A stretch of DNA of 64,000 bases. Origin: Perspicuibacillus lycopersici. GTDB lineage: Bacteria; Bacillota; Bacilli; Bacillales; Caldibacillaceae. Positions 8,491 through 16,605 of the stretch are shown here, one piece after another. A program made the translations under genes and the position numbers. The stretch lies in NCBI RefSeq assembly GCF_025660475.1, contig NZ_JAOUSF010000002.1, positions 744,001 through 808,000 of the forward strand. The letters run 5' to 3'. The notes beneath the pieces were generated by a model. It did no database searches and had not been told where the DNA came from. It was given only the letters and a program-made list of their open reading frames with translations. Numbering within the stretch: position 1 is the first letter of the stretch; every line of letters starts with the position of its first letter.

Positions 8491-8988
8491 CTACTTGTAC
8501 GGATGCTCCCTTTCCGTAAAGTTTGCTAGTCCAATGTTAGCTGCCAATACCACTAAATAAGTGATATACGATAAATACAATTTCCAACCTGTATAGGTAA
8601 AAACATGAAATTTGAATGCAATCCATTCTAATATGATTGCTATTCCTGCCCAAAATATAATATAGAATAAACACTTTATGCCTTTCGGTTTATTTTTTTG
8701 ATAGAAGGTTACGACAAAATACGGAAGCGTAGGGTAAGTAACAAAATGCAAAAGTACATCAAATAATTCATGTGTTTTATGGTCAATAGTATAGTAATAA
8801 TCATATGGCTTTACACTTATTGTAATATCAGCAGATAAAGCAAGAAAGATATTAAAAGTCCAAATAATTACAATGGTAACATAGGACAAGCGTCTTCGTA
8901 TTACAAACATAAGGATCCATGTTACTACTGTAGATATGATAATAAATATCTCATTTTCATCAAATTCCTTTGGAAGTGGGAAAATCAT
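8491..8988 (-). CDS. Small integral membrane protein, probably CBO0543 family
   Basis: A 165-residue protein with about five membrane helices and few charged residues inside them. The motif HELFDVLLHFVTYPTLPYF between helices 2 and 3 and EWIAFKFHVFTYTGWKLYLSY near the C-terminus resemble the uncharacterised CBO0543 family of clostridia and bacilli. The function is unknown. SD AAAAGGTG precedes ATG 8988. It lies 20 nt behind a second gene with the same layout (9009-9467), suggesting a two-gene operon of diverged paralogues. Confidence 0.7.
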   Translation of the reverse strand: MIFPLPKEFDENEIFIIISTVVTWILMFVIRRRLSYVTIVIIWTFNIFLALSADITISVKPYDYYYTIDHKTHELFDVLLHFVTYPTLPYFVVTFYQKNKPKGIKCLFYIIFWAGIAIILEWIAFKFHVFTYTGWKLYLSYITYLVVLAANIGLANFTEREHPYK

Positions 8989-9008
8989 ATTATATTCACC
9001 TTTTTGTC

Positions 9009-9467
9009 TCAGTTGATAAGTTTTTCTAAATAAAAGCTGTACATGGCCAATAAGAATATAATTAAGCTATATCTAGCATATGAATAATATACATTCCAAT
9101 TCACCCATTCCAAATATCGGATATGAACAAAATAAAGTTCAATGCAAACAAGTGATGTTAAGCAAATGAAGAAATAAATAATTTTACTTAAAACGGTTCT
9201 TCTCGAAAACAATAAATAAATTAACCATAAAAGTAACACTGGCTTAAGTGATAATTCCGGTATTTTTTGTACCCAAAAGATGATTGGTATCGGATCTTGC
9301 TTTGTAAATTGTAAATTTAAATTAACAATTATACCGGTATTTGTAATAAGAATATTAGCAAAAAAATAACCACCCCATAAGTTTATGATGTTCATGTTCT
9401 TCAGCAAAATCGATAGGGAGGCAAAAGATAAAATTGCTAAACTGATAAAAATCCACATTGCTTCCAT
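9009..9467 (-). CDS. Small integral membrane protein, possible paralogue of the gene at 8491
   Basis: About 152 residues with four to five membrane helices. No known motif is recognised with certainty. Size, topology and a tryptophan/tyrosine-rich loop near the C-terminus (RYLEWVNWNVYYSYARYSL) match its downstream neighbour. I prefer ATG 9467, which has GGTGA at a good distance, over the ATG at 9557, which would add 30 residues without a clear ribosome binding site. Function unknown. Confidence 0.6.
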   Translation of the reverse strand: MEAMWIFISLAILSFASLSILLKNMNIINLWGGYFFANILITNTGIIVNLNLQFTKQDPIPIIFWVQKIPELSLKPVLLLWLIYLLFSRRTVLSKIIYFFICLTSLVCIELYFVHIRYLEWVNWNVYYSYARYSLIIFLLAMYSFYLEKLIN

Positions 9468-9646
9468 ATTAGTCACCATCTTTATTAATATGTCCATTAT
9501 TTTATACATAAAGGGTAAAAATACACGGCATTTATCCAAAAGATGGATGGAGTACAAATTGAAATGAAATGAGTTATTTGCTTTAGAAAAAAACTAGGAG
9601 CACTTCCTCCTAACGTTTTTCCATACTCCATTTCATTAATTCGTTG

Positions 9647-9781
9647 TCAAGGACCACCTAGAAAATCCCCGTTCTTCTCTCGATACATCGCTTGATCCAC
9701 TTCTCTGATTATAATCTCTAAATCTAAATGTAATACGTTGGTTGTGATCGACCATTCTAAAGTTGCTGAAACTTGTATCTT
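9647..9781 (-). pseudogene. Remnant of GGDEF (diguanylate cyclase) domain C-terminus
   Basis: Minus-strand frame with a stop just upstream and TGA at 9647-9649. It encodes IQVSATLEWSI, then REVDQAMYREKNGD. That matches the last beta strand (iTvSiGi) and final helix (ADkAmYrAKxxGrN) of a GGDEF domain. The catalytic part is absent. It may have been cut from a full-length gene, as one with a GGDEF-like domain lies at 1-977. Confidence 0.65.
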
Positions 9782-9795
9782 TTAATGCACCTTAG

Positions 9796-10467
9796 TCATT
9801 TATTTTTCAAAACCTCTGTAAGACTATATAAAGAGTCATATTGTTTTATTCGATAGTTCCGCCCTTCCTTCTCCAAATAATTTTTCTCACAAAATTGAGT
9901 AAGTACATGCAATAAATGTCGGTAGGAAACACCTAAATAATCACATACCGTAACATGCTTCTCTTTATATACCCCTCTATCAGCTGTTTGTAAAATAAAA
10001 TCTGCTAACCTGTTTTCCAGTGGGAATGCGAGACTTTGAGAATACTTTGCTGCCATATTCGTAGCCTTCACACTTAAGAATTTGGTCAATTCGCGTAGAA
10101 ACTTAGCATCCTCCAATAACCTATCACGATAGCGATGAAATGGAAATGCAAAACAAATGGTCTTCGTTGATGCTTGAATCCCCTTTGTATAGTACACATC
10201 ATTTAATAGTTCCATCTCTCCAATATATTCATCCGCATTAATAAAATTTAGTAAAGATACTTTTCCATTTTGATAGGTTACATAAATTTTTGCTTTCCCT
10301 TCGATTACATAAAATAAATAGTTGGGTCTCCTATCTTCTTGAATTATCCACTCATCACGCTCATACTCATGTACCTCAATATGCTCTTCGATTGGAAAGG
10401 AAAATAAATGTACAATTGAGTGGTTCGTTACATACTGCCTTTTCTTTTCCCCTTTGTAAATTTTCAT
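9796..10467 (-). CDS. Crp/Fnr-family regulator, YeiL-like
   Basis: About 223 residues. The N-terminal cyclic-nucleotide-binding-like beta barrel is visible (YLFYVIEGKAKIYVTYQNGK, residues about 46-65; ADEYIGEMELL). The C-terminal HTH is HVTVCDYLGVSYRHLLHVLTQFCEKNYLEKEG. Its layout follows E. coli YeiL, a regulator linked to stationary phase and nitrogen starvation. There is no Fnr-type cysteine cluster, and the barrel lacks the cAMP-binding Arg-Ser pair, so the signal is unknown. ATG 10467 has AGGTGG just upstream (10471-10476). It is divergent from the MFS gene, with a 20-bp palindrome between. Confidence 0.88.
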   Translation of the reverse strand: MKIYKGEKKRQYVTNHSIVHLFSFPIEEHIEVHEYERDEWIIQEDRRPNYLFYVIEGKAKIYVTYQNGKVSLLNFINADEYIGEMELLNDVYYTKGIQASTKTICFAFPFHRYRDRLLEDAKFLRELTKFLSVKATNMAAKYSQSLAFPLENRLADFILQTADRGVYKEKHVTVCDYLGVSYRHLLHVLTQFCEKNYLEKEGRNYRIKQYDSLYSLTEVLKNK

Positions 10468-10479
10468 ATTCCACCTCAA

Positions 10480-10499
10480 AATATGAGATATCTCATATT
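10480..10499. promoter_or_regulatory. 20-bp perfect palindrome, probable operator of YeiL-like regulator
   Basis: AATATGAGATATCTCATATT reads the same on both strands. It lies 13 bp from the regulator start and 47 bp from the MFS start. A TATCAT -10 hexamer at 10520-10525 would put the palindrome centre near -42 of the MFS promoter, the place where class II Crp/Fnr activators bind. A second, 10-bp palindrome (ATGATATCAT, 10516-10525) covers that -10. Confidence 0.65.
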
Positions 10500-10546
10500 A
10501 TTAATTTTTATTTCCATGATATCATGCAATCAATAAGGAGGATACT

Positions 10547-11719
10547 ATGAAAACACAACGTTGGATGAGTACACAGTTTTTTAGCTTTTTTCTTACATGG
10601 GGTATTTTTCTCCCCTATTGGTCAGGCTGGATGATTTATACAAAAGGAATTTCAGTAACAGAAGCTAGTATGATTATGAGTTTAGGTTTACTTGCTAGAG
10701 GTATTTCTACTTTATTCGCTTTCCCATATTTATCCCAGCGATTTAGCAGTAAAACTATATTAAATATTGCTGGAATCGGTACACTCATTTCTATTCTCTG
10801 TTATATTCCCGCAAACTCCTTTGCAAGCTTACTAGTTGTTACAATTTTTATCCATCTGTTTTATCCAACACTAATGCCTGCATTAGATAGTGCTGCAAGT
10901 GTTCTTGTACAAAGTAATCAAATAAAACATTATGGAAGAAGTCGGCAATGGGGATCAATCGGGTTCGTTACTGTTGGTATGGTACTGACTATTTTTACTG
11001 GAATGTTTGGCGATGAAGTAATTTATTGGGCACTTCTACTAGCTATACTCGCATTTGTTTGTCTTGGTTTTATGCAGGCACCTGCTATTTTAGCGAAAAA
11101 TCCACAAGTAAACAAAACAGAAAAAGGTGGCTTACTACAATTACTCCATATCAAGCATTTTAGTCTAGTGCTCACTATTGTTATTTTATTACAAGGAGCA
11201 CATGCTACTTATTACAACTATGGATATATCTTTCTTCAGGATATCCATGCACCAATCTATTTAATTGGTCTTATTATAAACATTGCCGTGTTTGCGGAAA
11301 TTATTTTCTTCTCGATTGCAGATAAAAGCTTTCAAAAATTTTCCGTAGGCTCTCTATTAATACTTTCAGCCCTCGGTTCTACCGTGCGTTGGATACTAGT
11401 ATTTACTTTTCCAAACGTCATCGTTTTCTGTTTTGCACAAACATTACATGCATTCTCCTTTGCGATGGGACATTATGCATTCATGAAATACTTAATTAAC
11501 AACATCCCGAACGCACAAATTCCAAAAGCACAAGGGATGTATTCAGCACTTGCACTTAGCTGGAGTACTGCAGTCTTTACGATTTTCGGGGGCTATTTGT
11601 ATGATATGGAACCAAGATATGCCTTTATCGGAATGATCGTTTGTACTATACCAGCAATGTTAATCGCACTTGTCTATCGAAAAATGGAACTAAGAAAGGA
11701 TATTTTGGTTTCTATATAG
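10547..11719 (+). CDS. MFS transporter, HcaT/LacY-like (MFS_1_like)
   Basis: A 390-residue carrier with 12 predicted membrane helices. The start (STQFFSFFLTWGIFLPYWSGW) and the RQWGSIGF motif after helix 4 resemble E. coli HcaT, the 3-phenylpropionate transporter family. There is no classical sugar-binding motif and the substrate is not known. SD AAGGAGG precedes ATG 10547. It is divergent from a YeiL-like regulator and probably its target. A perfect-stem terminator lies downstream at 11871. Confidence 0.88.
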   Translation: MKTQRWMSTQFFSFFLTWGIFLPYWSGWMIYTKGISVTEASMIMSLGLLARGISTLFAFPYLSQRFSSKTILNIAGIGTLISILCYIPANSFASLLVVTIFIHLFYPTLMPALDSAASVLVQSNQIKHYGRSRQWGSIGFVTVGMVLTIFTGMFGDEVIYWALLLAILAFVCLGFMQAPAILAKNPQVNKTEKGGLLQLLHIKHFSLVLTIVILLQGAHATYYNYGYIFLQDIHAPIYLIGLIINIAVFAEIIFFSIADKSFQKFSVGSLLILSALGSTVRWILVFTFPNVIVFCFAQTLHAFSFAMGHYAFMKYLINNIPNAQIPKAQGMYSALALSWSTAVFTIFGGYLYDMEPRYAFIGMIVCTIPAMLIALVYRKMELRKDILVSI

Positions 11720-11751
11720 TTATAAGATAAGAAATAGTAAATTAACTGCTA

Positions 11752-11813
11752 CGCAGACTGAACACACTCCCCTCGCTCGTCCGAATGGATGCGCGGAGCG
11801 TACTCAGTCTGCG
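11752..11813. repeat. Palindromic intergenic repeat, copy C
   Basis: The left arm at 11752-11770 (CGCAGACTGAACACACTCC) is inverted at 11795-11813 with 15 of 19 positions conserved. The middle (CTCGCTCGTCCGAATGGATG) is GC-rich. The outer arm GCAGACTgAA resembles the arm of copy A (1317-1330). It can form a stable hairpin behind the MFS gene. Confidence 0.6.
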
Positions 11814-11870
11814 AGCTATTTACAAGTCATTTTACGAAACAAAATTACGAAAACGATCGATCCTAATTAA

Positions 11871-11906
11871 AAAACTAGACAGGTGATACCCTATCTAGTT
11901 TTGTTA
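11871..11906 (+). terminator. Terminator of MFS gene
   Basis: Stem AAAACTAGA (11871-11879) with TCTAGTTTT (11894-11902), then a T-rich stretch. The stem is near-symmetrical and could work on both strands. Confidence 0.75.
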
Positions 11907-12007
11907 TTTGTTTGTTCAAATATATTTTCTCTTATGTACTAAAAAATAGTAACGAAATAATTGAAGTAATCCATTAATATCAGATGTTATTGAAATGACC
12001 GAGATAA

Positions 12008-12133
12008 TTAACCTATTTTCTTCAGTTTCCCACCTCTCCATTTCATATAATAATGGCCATCATTATCCTTTAATAAACTAATGCCGACTAAAGAGAGTGG
12101 CGTCCAAATTCTTTTTACATGAATAAGTGGCAT
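12008..12133 (-). CDS. Small basic hypothetical protein (41 residues)
   Basis: ATG 12133 is preceded by a strong AAGGGGG Shine-Dalgarno about eight nt upstream. The encoded peptide MPLIHVKRIWTPLSLVGISL is followed by a charged tail ending KWRGGKLKKIG. There is no signal peptide and no recognisable family. An in-frame upstream ATG (12217) would add a hydrophobic N-terminus but has no good ribosome site. It lies behind the terminator of the response-regulator gene, so it would need its own promoter. Coding status is uncertain. Confidence 0.45.
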   Translation of the reverse strand: MPLIHVKRIWTPLSLVGISLLKDNDGHYYMKWRGGKLKKIG

Positions 12134-12203
12134 GTGTTTATCCCCCTTCAAAATACTATCTACAATTACTTCCATTATAAATTTGGTAAATGAAAGAATA
12201 ATG

Positions 12204-12242
12204 AAAATAATAAACACCTACTGGATTAACCCAAGTAGGTGT
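12204..12242 (-). terminator. Terminator of two-component operon
   Basis: Nine-bp stem ACACCTACT (minus strand, 12242-12234) with AGTAGGTGT (12222-12214), then a T-rich tract TTATTATTTT. It follows the response-regulator stop by 14 nt. Confidence 0.88.
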
Positions 12243-12255
12243 CTAATAATTTTAA

Positions 12256-13395
12256 TCAATTACTCCGCTTTCGGTTTAATTCATTTAATTGCTCCAAATA
12301 ATAATTGGCAAACTCTTTGGAAGGTTTTACGCCTAATTCTTCCTTCAAGGTTTTCGTATACTGTTCATACAATGTTACATAAGCATCCATATCCATTTGT
12401 GCTGCATACGAGCTTAGAAGTAATTTTACTACCTCATCATCTAATTCATTATAACTCCATAATTTTTTCAGAAGCAGTATTGCCGTAGCATATTCTTTAT
12501 TTGTTAATAACACTGCCGTTACCTTTTTCACAAATGTACTATACATTCTATTAAATCTCTCTAAATCACTTAACGACCATAGAAACGCACGCTCTCCAAA
12601 TAAAGGTCCTCGATAGATTTCCTCTACCTTTAAAGCATTTTCTATATAGTCCGGGCTTTTTTCATCAAGGCTTGCCAATTTCTCTTCAAAATTTAAAAAA
12701 TCAATAGTTGCTTCATCTAAAGAGACACTATAGTGATCCTTGTTGGAATGAATGATTGCTTTTAATCCGTGGGGAATTAATGATTTTCTAATCTGATAAA
12801 TGACCGTATTTAAGTAGGTCTCTGCATTTTTTTTTGCCATCTCTGGGAAAATATTTTCAATAATTCGCTCTCTTGAAACCATTCGCCCACGACACATCAC
12901 CAAATAGGCAAAAACCTCTTCACTTTTTCTCGACATCCACTTAACAGGTCCTACAGTAGAGTAAACCTCTAATCCACCGAAGAAATCAATAAATAGCTTT
13001 CCCCTTATTTTTGCTTTATTTTCTGTATAATTATAATGATGAATAGCTCGTGCACGTTTGATTGCTTTTTCAAGTCTTTCTAAACTAACAGGCTTCACTA
13101 TATAGTCTAATGCATAAACATCGAATGCATCTAATGCATAATCCTTATGGGAGGTAACAAAAATAATCGGTAAATTATAATTCATTTCTGCAATTCTTCT
13201 AGCAAATTGTAATCCACTTTCCTTTGGCATTGAAATATCAATAAACGCTAAATCTACTGCATTTTTTACTAAATACGAAAAAGCACTAGCTGTTTCGTGG
13301 AACATACCAACTATTTCTAGATCAGGTATTTTCCTTAACATTTTTCTCATAATGAGATGCATCGCTTTTTCATCATCAATAATGATAACCTTCAT
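12256..13395 (-). CDS. Response regulator with BTAD (SARP-like) output domain
   Basis: A 379-residue protein. The receiver domain (residues 1-120) has the acidic pocket IDDEK, phospho-acceptor Asp53 in FIDISMP, Thr in FVTSHK and Lys in DYIVKPV. The second part has a winged-helix OmpR/SARP-type DNA-binding domain (about 130-225, with ERIIENIFPE and TYLNTVIYQIRKSL). A helical bacterial transcriptional activation domain follows (about 230-370, ending LYEQYTKTLKEELGVKPS). This RR-BTAD layout is much rarer than OmpR-type regulators. It lies 29 nt behind its kinase gene. Targets unknown. Confidence 0.9.
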   Translation of the reverse strand: MKVIIIDDEKAMHLIMRKMLRKIPDLEIVGMFHETASAFSYLVKNAVDLAFIDISMPKESGLQFARRIAEMNYNLPIIFVTSHKDYALDAFDVYALDYIVKPVSLERLEKAIKRARAIHHYNYTENKAKIRGKLFIDFFGGLEVYSTVGPVKWMSRKSEEVFAYLVMCRGRMVSRERIIENIFPEMAKKNAETYLNTVIYQIRKSLIPHGLKAIIHSNKDHYSVSLDEATIDFLNFEEKLASLDEKSPDYIENALKVEEIYRGPLFGERAFLWSLSDLERFNRMYSTFVKKVTAVLLTNKEYATAILLLKKLWSYNELDDEVVKLLLSSYAAQMDMDAYVTLYEQYTKTLKEELGVKPSKEFANYYLEQLNELNRKRSN

Positions 13396-13424
13396 ATTTG
13401 GATCGAGTCCTTTCCCCTTTGCTT

Positions 13425-15191
13425 TTAATTTCCCACATCCTTTGAGGAAGGAAGACTGAAGAAAAATGTACTTCCCTCCCCGATATTACTTTCAAACCAG
13501 ATTGTTCCGCCATTCATTTCAACAAACTTTCCGGCTAAATAGAGACCTAAACCGGTTCCTTCCTCTCCTTCCGTTCCAGTTATGGACATTTGCTGCACTT
13601 TCCGAAACAAGGTTTTCGCAATTTCTCGATCGACCCCTACCCCAAAGTCCTTTACAAAAACCTTAACTTGACTCCCCTCAATAACCGCTCCTAATTCTAT
13701 TTCTCCATTTATTTCTGAAAATTTAATAGCATTGGAAAGCAATGTTCGGATAATTAACTTCACCATTTCTATATCTGCATAAACTTGAACGTTTTCAGCG
13801 ACACTTGATCGAATGTGAATATTTTTTTGTTTACTTTTTATTTTAATGGATTCTATTGTTTGATTGATAACGGAGGATAAATTCCAAACAACCGGGCGAA
13901 AAATCAATTTTCCTTGCTGACTTCGATACCAGTCGAGAAGCTGCTCGACAAGCTTATACGTATTTCTTAATCGCCAATTCATTTCATGAAAGGCCGTTAC
14001 TTCCTCTATATCATAGTTTTGCAGTTCTTCTTCTAACAAATCCAGTAAATTAATTAAAATAGCCAATGGATCACGAATATCATGGGCAATTACTGTAAAT
14101 AGATTGTCCTTAAATTCTCCTAGTTCAGCAAGTTGATTTGCATTCGTTAGAAGCTCCTCTTGGTATAGCGTCACTTGTGTCACATCATTAATAGTTATCA
14201 ATTTCCCCAGTTCTATTGACTCTTTTTCGTAAATAGGGGATACCTTCATATCATAGTATCGATTTTCTTGCCCTTTCTTTAACGATATCCGGCTAATTGG
14301 ACTATGAAGTTTTAACAACACATCTGGATAATTGGATAAAATGTGGTAGATGGAATCATTATGATTTGTTGCGGGAAGTAATTGGTCAAAAATATGTTTA
14401 GCAGCACGGTTCATACTCGTTACATTGTCCTCGTAATCAAGAATCAATACCCCATCCTGCATCGTTTCAAATACTGTTTGGATTGCTACCGGTACTAATC
14501 GGTTGAGATTAAACCGATAAATAGCCCATACCAAAAAAATTCCTGTTAACGTAAATCCTATTGGAGTCAAATCTATTTTCCAATTATCTCCTAAAAAAAG
14601 ATAGATGAAATTGGCAAACCAAGGCGAAAGTGTACCAAGCATCATCATAATAATTTGCTTTTTAACAATTGGTTTTGCTTTCACATACATCCTTGCAAAG
14701 AAAACTACCCCTGATGCTCCTAGTAGATGATTATAAATAACTTGAATCCAATACCAAGGACCTTTTTCTAGCATCGTCTTTGATAGTTGGAGTGGATTGT
14801 CTGCTAACTGTAGATTGCGGTAATAGAAATGATGCCAATCATTCGTATAATGAAAAATGAGGGTAAGTGTGGGAATAACAAATAAGAGAGCTATTACCCA
14901 TTTTTTTAATAAATGCTGGTACCCTGTAAAATGCAAAATAAAAATTAGCCAAAATGTAGAAATAAATGGTGATCCTATATATTCCACTTTTAGCCAAAAT
15001 TTTACACTATGTAAATCTGTTGATAATAATTCAAACGCATAACCAAATGAATAAAAAGAAGAAGCGAGCATAACAAATGAAGTGTATTTCGCAATGGCGA
15101 GATGCCGTTTCCTAAAGGAAAGATATGCAATAAACAACATTAGACCTGTGGCAATAAATAATATCATGACAAAAAATGTACTGATGTTCAT
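13425..15191 (-). CDS. Sensor histidine kinase with seven-helix N-terminal domain
   Basis: A 588-residue membrane kinase. Residues 1-230 form seven membrane helices of the 7TM histidine-kinase N-terminal type. A PAS domain follows (about 235-345, VFETMQDGVLILDYEDNVTSMN). HisKA is next, with the H-box VIAHDIRDPLAIL and phosphorylated His370, then HATPase_c (about 470-585; N-box LLSNAIKFS, G-box DFGVGVDR and GEEGTGLGLYLAGKFV). It is probably autophosphorylated and passes phosphate to the BTAD regulator downstream. The signal may be a small hydrophobic or membrane ligand, by analogy with 7TM receptors. SD TAGGAG precedes ATG 15191. Confidence 0.92.
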   Translation of the reverse strand: MNISTFFVMILFIATGLMLFIAYLSFRKRHLAIAKYTSFVMLASSFYSFGYAFELLSTDLHSVKFWLKVEYIGSPFISTFWLIFILHFTGYQHLLKKWVIALLFVIPTLTLIFHYTNDWHHFYYRNLQLADNPLQLSKTMLEKGPWYWIQVIYNHLLGASGVVFFARMYVKAKPIVKKQIIMMMLGTLSPWFANFIYLFLGDNWKIDLTPIGFTLTGIFLVWAIYRFNLNRLVPVAIQTVFETMQDGVLILDYEDNVTSMNRAAKHIFDQLLPATNHNDSIYHILSNYPDVLLKLHSPISRISLKKGQENRYYDMKVSPIYEKESIELGKLITINDVTQVTLYQEELLTNANQLAELGEFKDNLFTVIAHDIRDPLAILINLLDLLEEELQNYDIEEVTAFHEMNWRLRNTYKLVEQLLDWYRSQQGKLIFRPVVWNLSSVINQTIESIKIKSKQKNIHIRSSVAENVQVYADIEMVKLIIRTLLSNAIKFSEINGEIELGAVIEGSQVKVFVKDFGVGVDREIAKTLFRKVQQMSITGTEGEEGTGLGLYLAGKFVEMNGGTIWFESNIGEGSTFFFSLPSSKDVGN

Positions 15192-15369
15192 CTGAATTCT
15201 CCTATATTATATCCATTACACCTTGCTTCTTCGTCCTTCATATTGTAGTTATTGACGTAATGTTAATATTTATATAGTAGCATAAATATAGGAATACGTT
15301 GTATTTATAAATCACGTAATACAATTTTCTCTCTTTCATTTTATAAGAAAACAGCCGATATTAACGAAC

Positions 15370-15405
15370 AATAGGCTCTAGCGAGAATATTTGCTAGAGC
15401 CTATT
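15370..15405 (-). terminator. Terminator of YhhX-like gene (symmetrical hairpin)
   Basis: Perfect 13-bp stem AATAGGCTCTAGC (15370-15382) with GCTAGAGCCTATT (15393-15405). The T-tract is good on the plus strand and weak on the minus strand, although the adjacent gene ends from the minus side. Confidence 0.75.
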
Positions 15406-15425
15406 ACAATTTTTTCTTTTGGTTT

Positions 15426-16442
15426 CTACTTTAAGTTTTTAATTCCGGTTTCTAAAATTTCCATTTGTAATAGTGTTTGTTCATCTGTAATCGTTTTTTC
15501 TTTACCATTGATGATTGCTTCATATAAATCATCATATACTCTTCCATAATCACCATCAACTGATTTCACTTTTTCTTCGTGAATGGTACCTTCTTCATCA
15601 ATATAGGTCAGTACACCATAATGTTTTATTGTATCTATACCAAAATCTTTATTATCCGGCATATAAAATAACTTTAAATGTTCTTCCTGACGATCTTTTG
15701 TTTCTTTAATAAAGCATCCCTTTTTGCCATGAACAACAAAGCTTGGTCTTTCTTTCAGTCGAAAATAGCTAGATTTCACAGAAACCTTTAACGTTCCATA
15801 GTATAGGTCTAAATCAAAATAGTCATTCATTCTACCTTCGCCTAATAGTTGTCTTACATCATAATGGATATGATCTGGCTTGCCAAAATAGCTAATCACC
15901 TGATCGAGCGTATGACAGCCATGTCCATATAAAAATGATGCTGCTGGATCAAAGGAATGCGCAGACTCTGGTACTTCAGGGCGGTAATAATCATAATGCA
16001 TTTCCACCTCCAACAAGTCTCCGATTTTCCCTTCTTCAATAACCTTTTGAACCGTTAAAAAATCGCTATCAAAACGTCTATTTTGATACGTCTGAACAAC
16101 TAATCCTTTCTCTTTCGCGATGGCAAATATTTCTCTTGCCTGATCGGAGGTTTCCATAAATGGCTTTTCGACTAAACAGTGTTTATTATGCTCTAGTACT
16201 AATTTTGAGTATTCATAATGACTATCATGTCTTGTGCATATGACAATAAGTTGAATTTCCTTGTCGTTTAGTAGTTCATCTAAATCAGAAGTATATTGGA
16301 CTCCTGCAATCCGCTCCCAGCTTTCACGCTGCGGATTTCTTTGATAAATTGTTTTTACCTTTATGTTCTCTCTTTGTAGTACAAACGGTAAATGATATCT
16401 ATTTGTACTTTTCCCATTTCCGATATATCCGATCGTAAGCAT
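15426..16442 (-). CDS. Gfo/Idh/MocA family oxidoreductase, YhhX/YdgJ-like
   Basis: A 338-residue NAD(P)-dependent oxidoreductase. The N-terminal Rossmann fold has GYIGNGKST (residues 4-12), and LVEKPFMET carries the conserved Glu-Lys-Pro of the family near residue 95. The C-terminal domain has HTLDQVISYFGKPDH and the conserved FVVHGKKGCFIK. Overall order and motifs follow E. coli YhhX closely. The probable substrate is a sugar or polyol, not identified. It stands alone between terminators, beside the sugar PTS operon. Confidence 0.9.
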   Translation of the reverse strand: MLTIGYIGNGKSTNRYHLPFVLQRENIKVKTIYQRNPQRESWERIAGVQYTSDLDELLNDKEIQLIVICTRHDSHYEYSKLVLEHNKHCLVEKPFMETSDQAREIFAIAKEKGLVVQTYQNRRFDSDFLTVQKVIEEGKIGDLLEVEMHYDYYRPEVPESAHSFDPAASFLYGHGCHTLDQVISYFGKPDHIHYDVRQLLGEGRMNDYFDLDLYYGTLKVSVKSSYFRLKERPSFVVHGKKGCFIKETKDRQEEHLKLFYMPDNKDFGIDTIKHYGVLTYIDEEGTIHEEKVKSVDGDYGRVYDDLYEAIINGKEKTITDEQTLLQMEILETGIKNLK

Positions 16443-16510
16443 AGTTGCCCCCTATAATATAATTTGGTATATTTCTGCTTTACTTTTCCCCGACGTATTC
16501 GTTTAGAAAT

Positions 16511-16548
16511 TGAAAAGCACCTCCTTTATAATTATACCAGGAGGTGCT
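16511..16548 (-). terminator. Terminator of PTS operon
   Basis: Stem AGCACCTCCT with AGGAGGTGCT (16516-16525 and 16539-16548), perfect over ten bp, then TTTT on the minus strand. It lies 58 nt past the IID stop. Confidence 0.8.
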
Positions 16549-16605
16549 GCTTTATTTATATCGTGTTTACCATTGGTCTTTTAAAAACCTTGGTATGCAT
16601 TCTTT

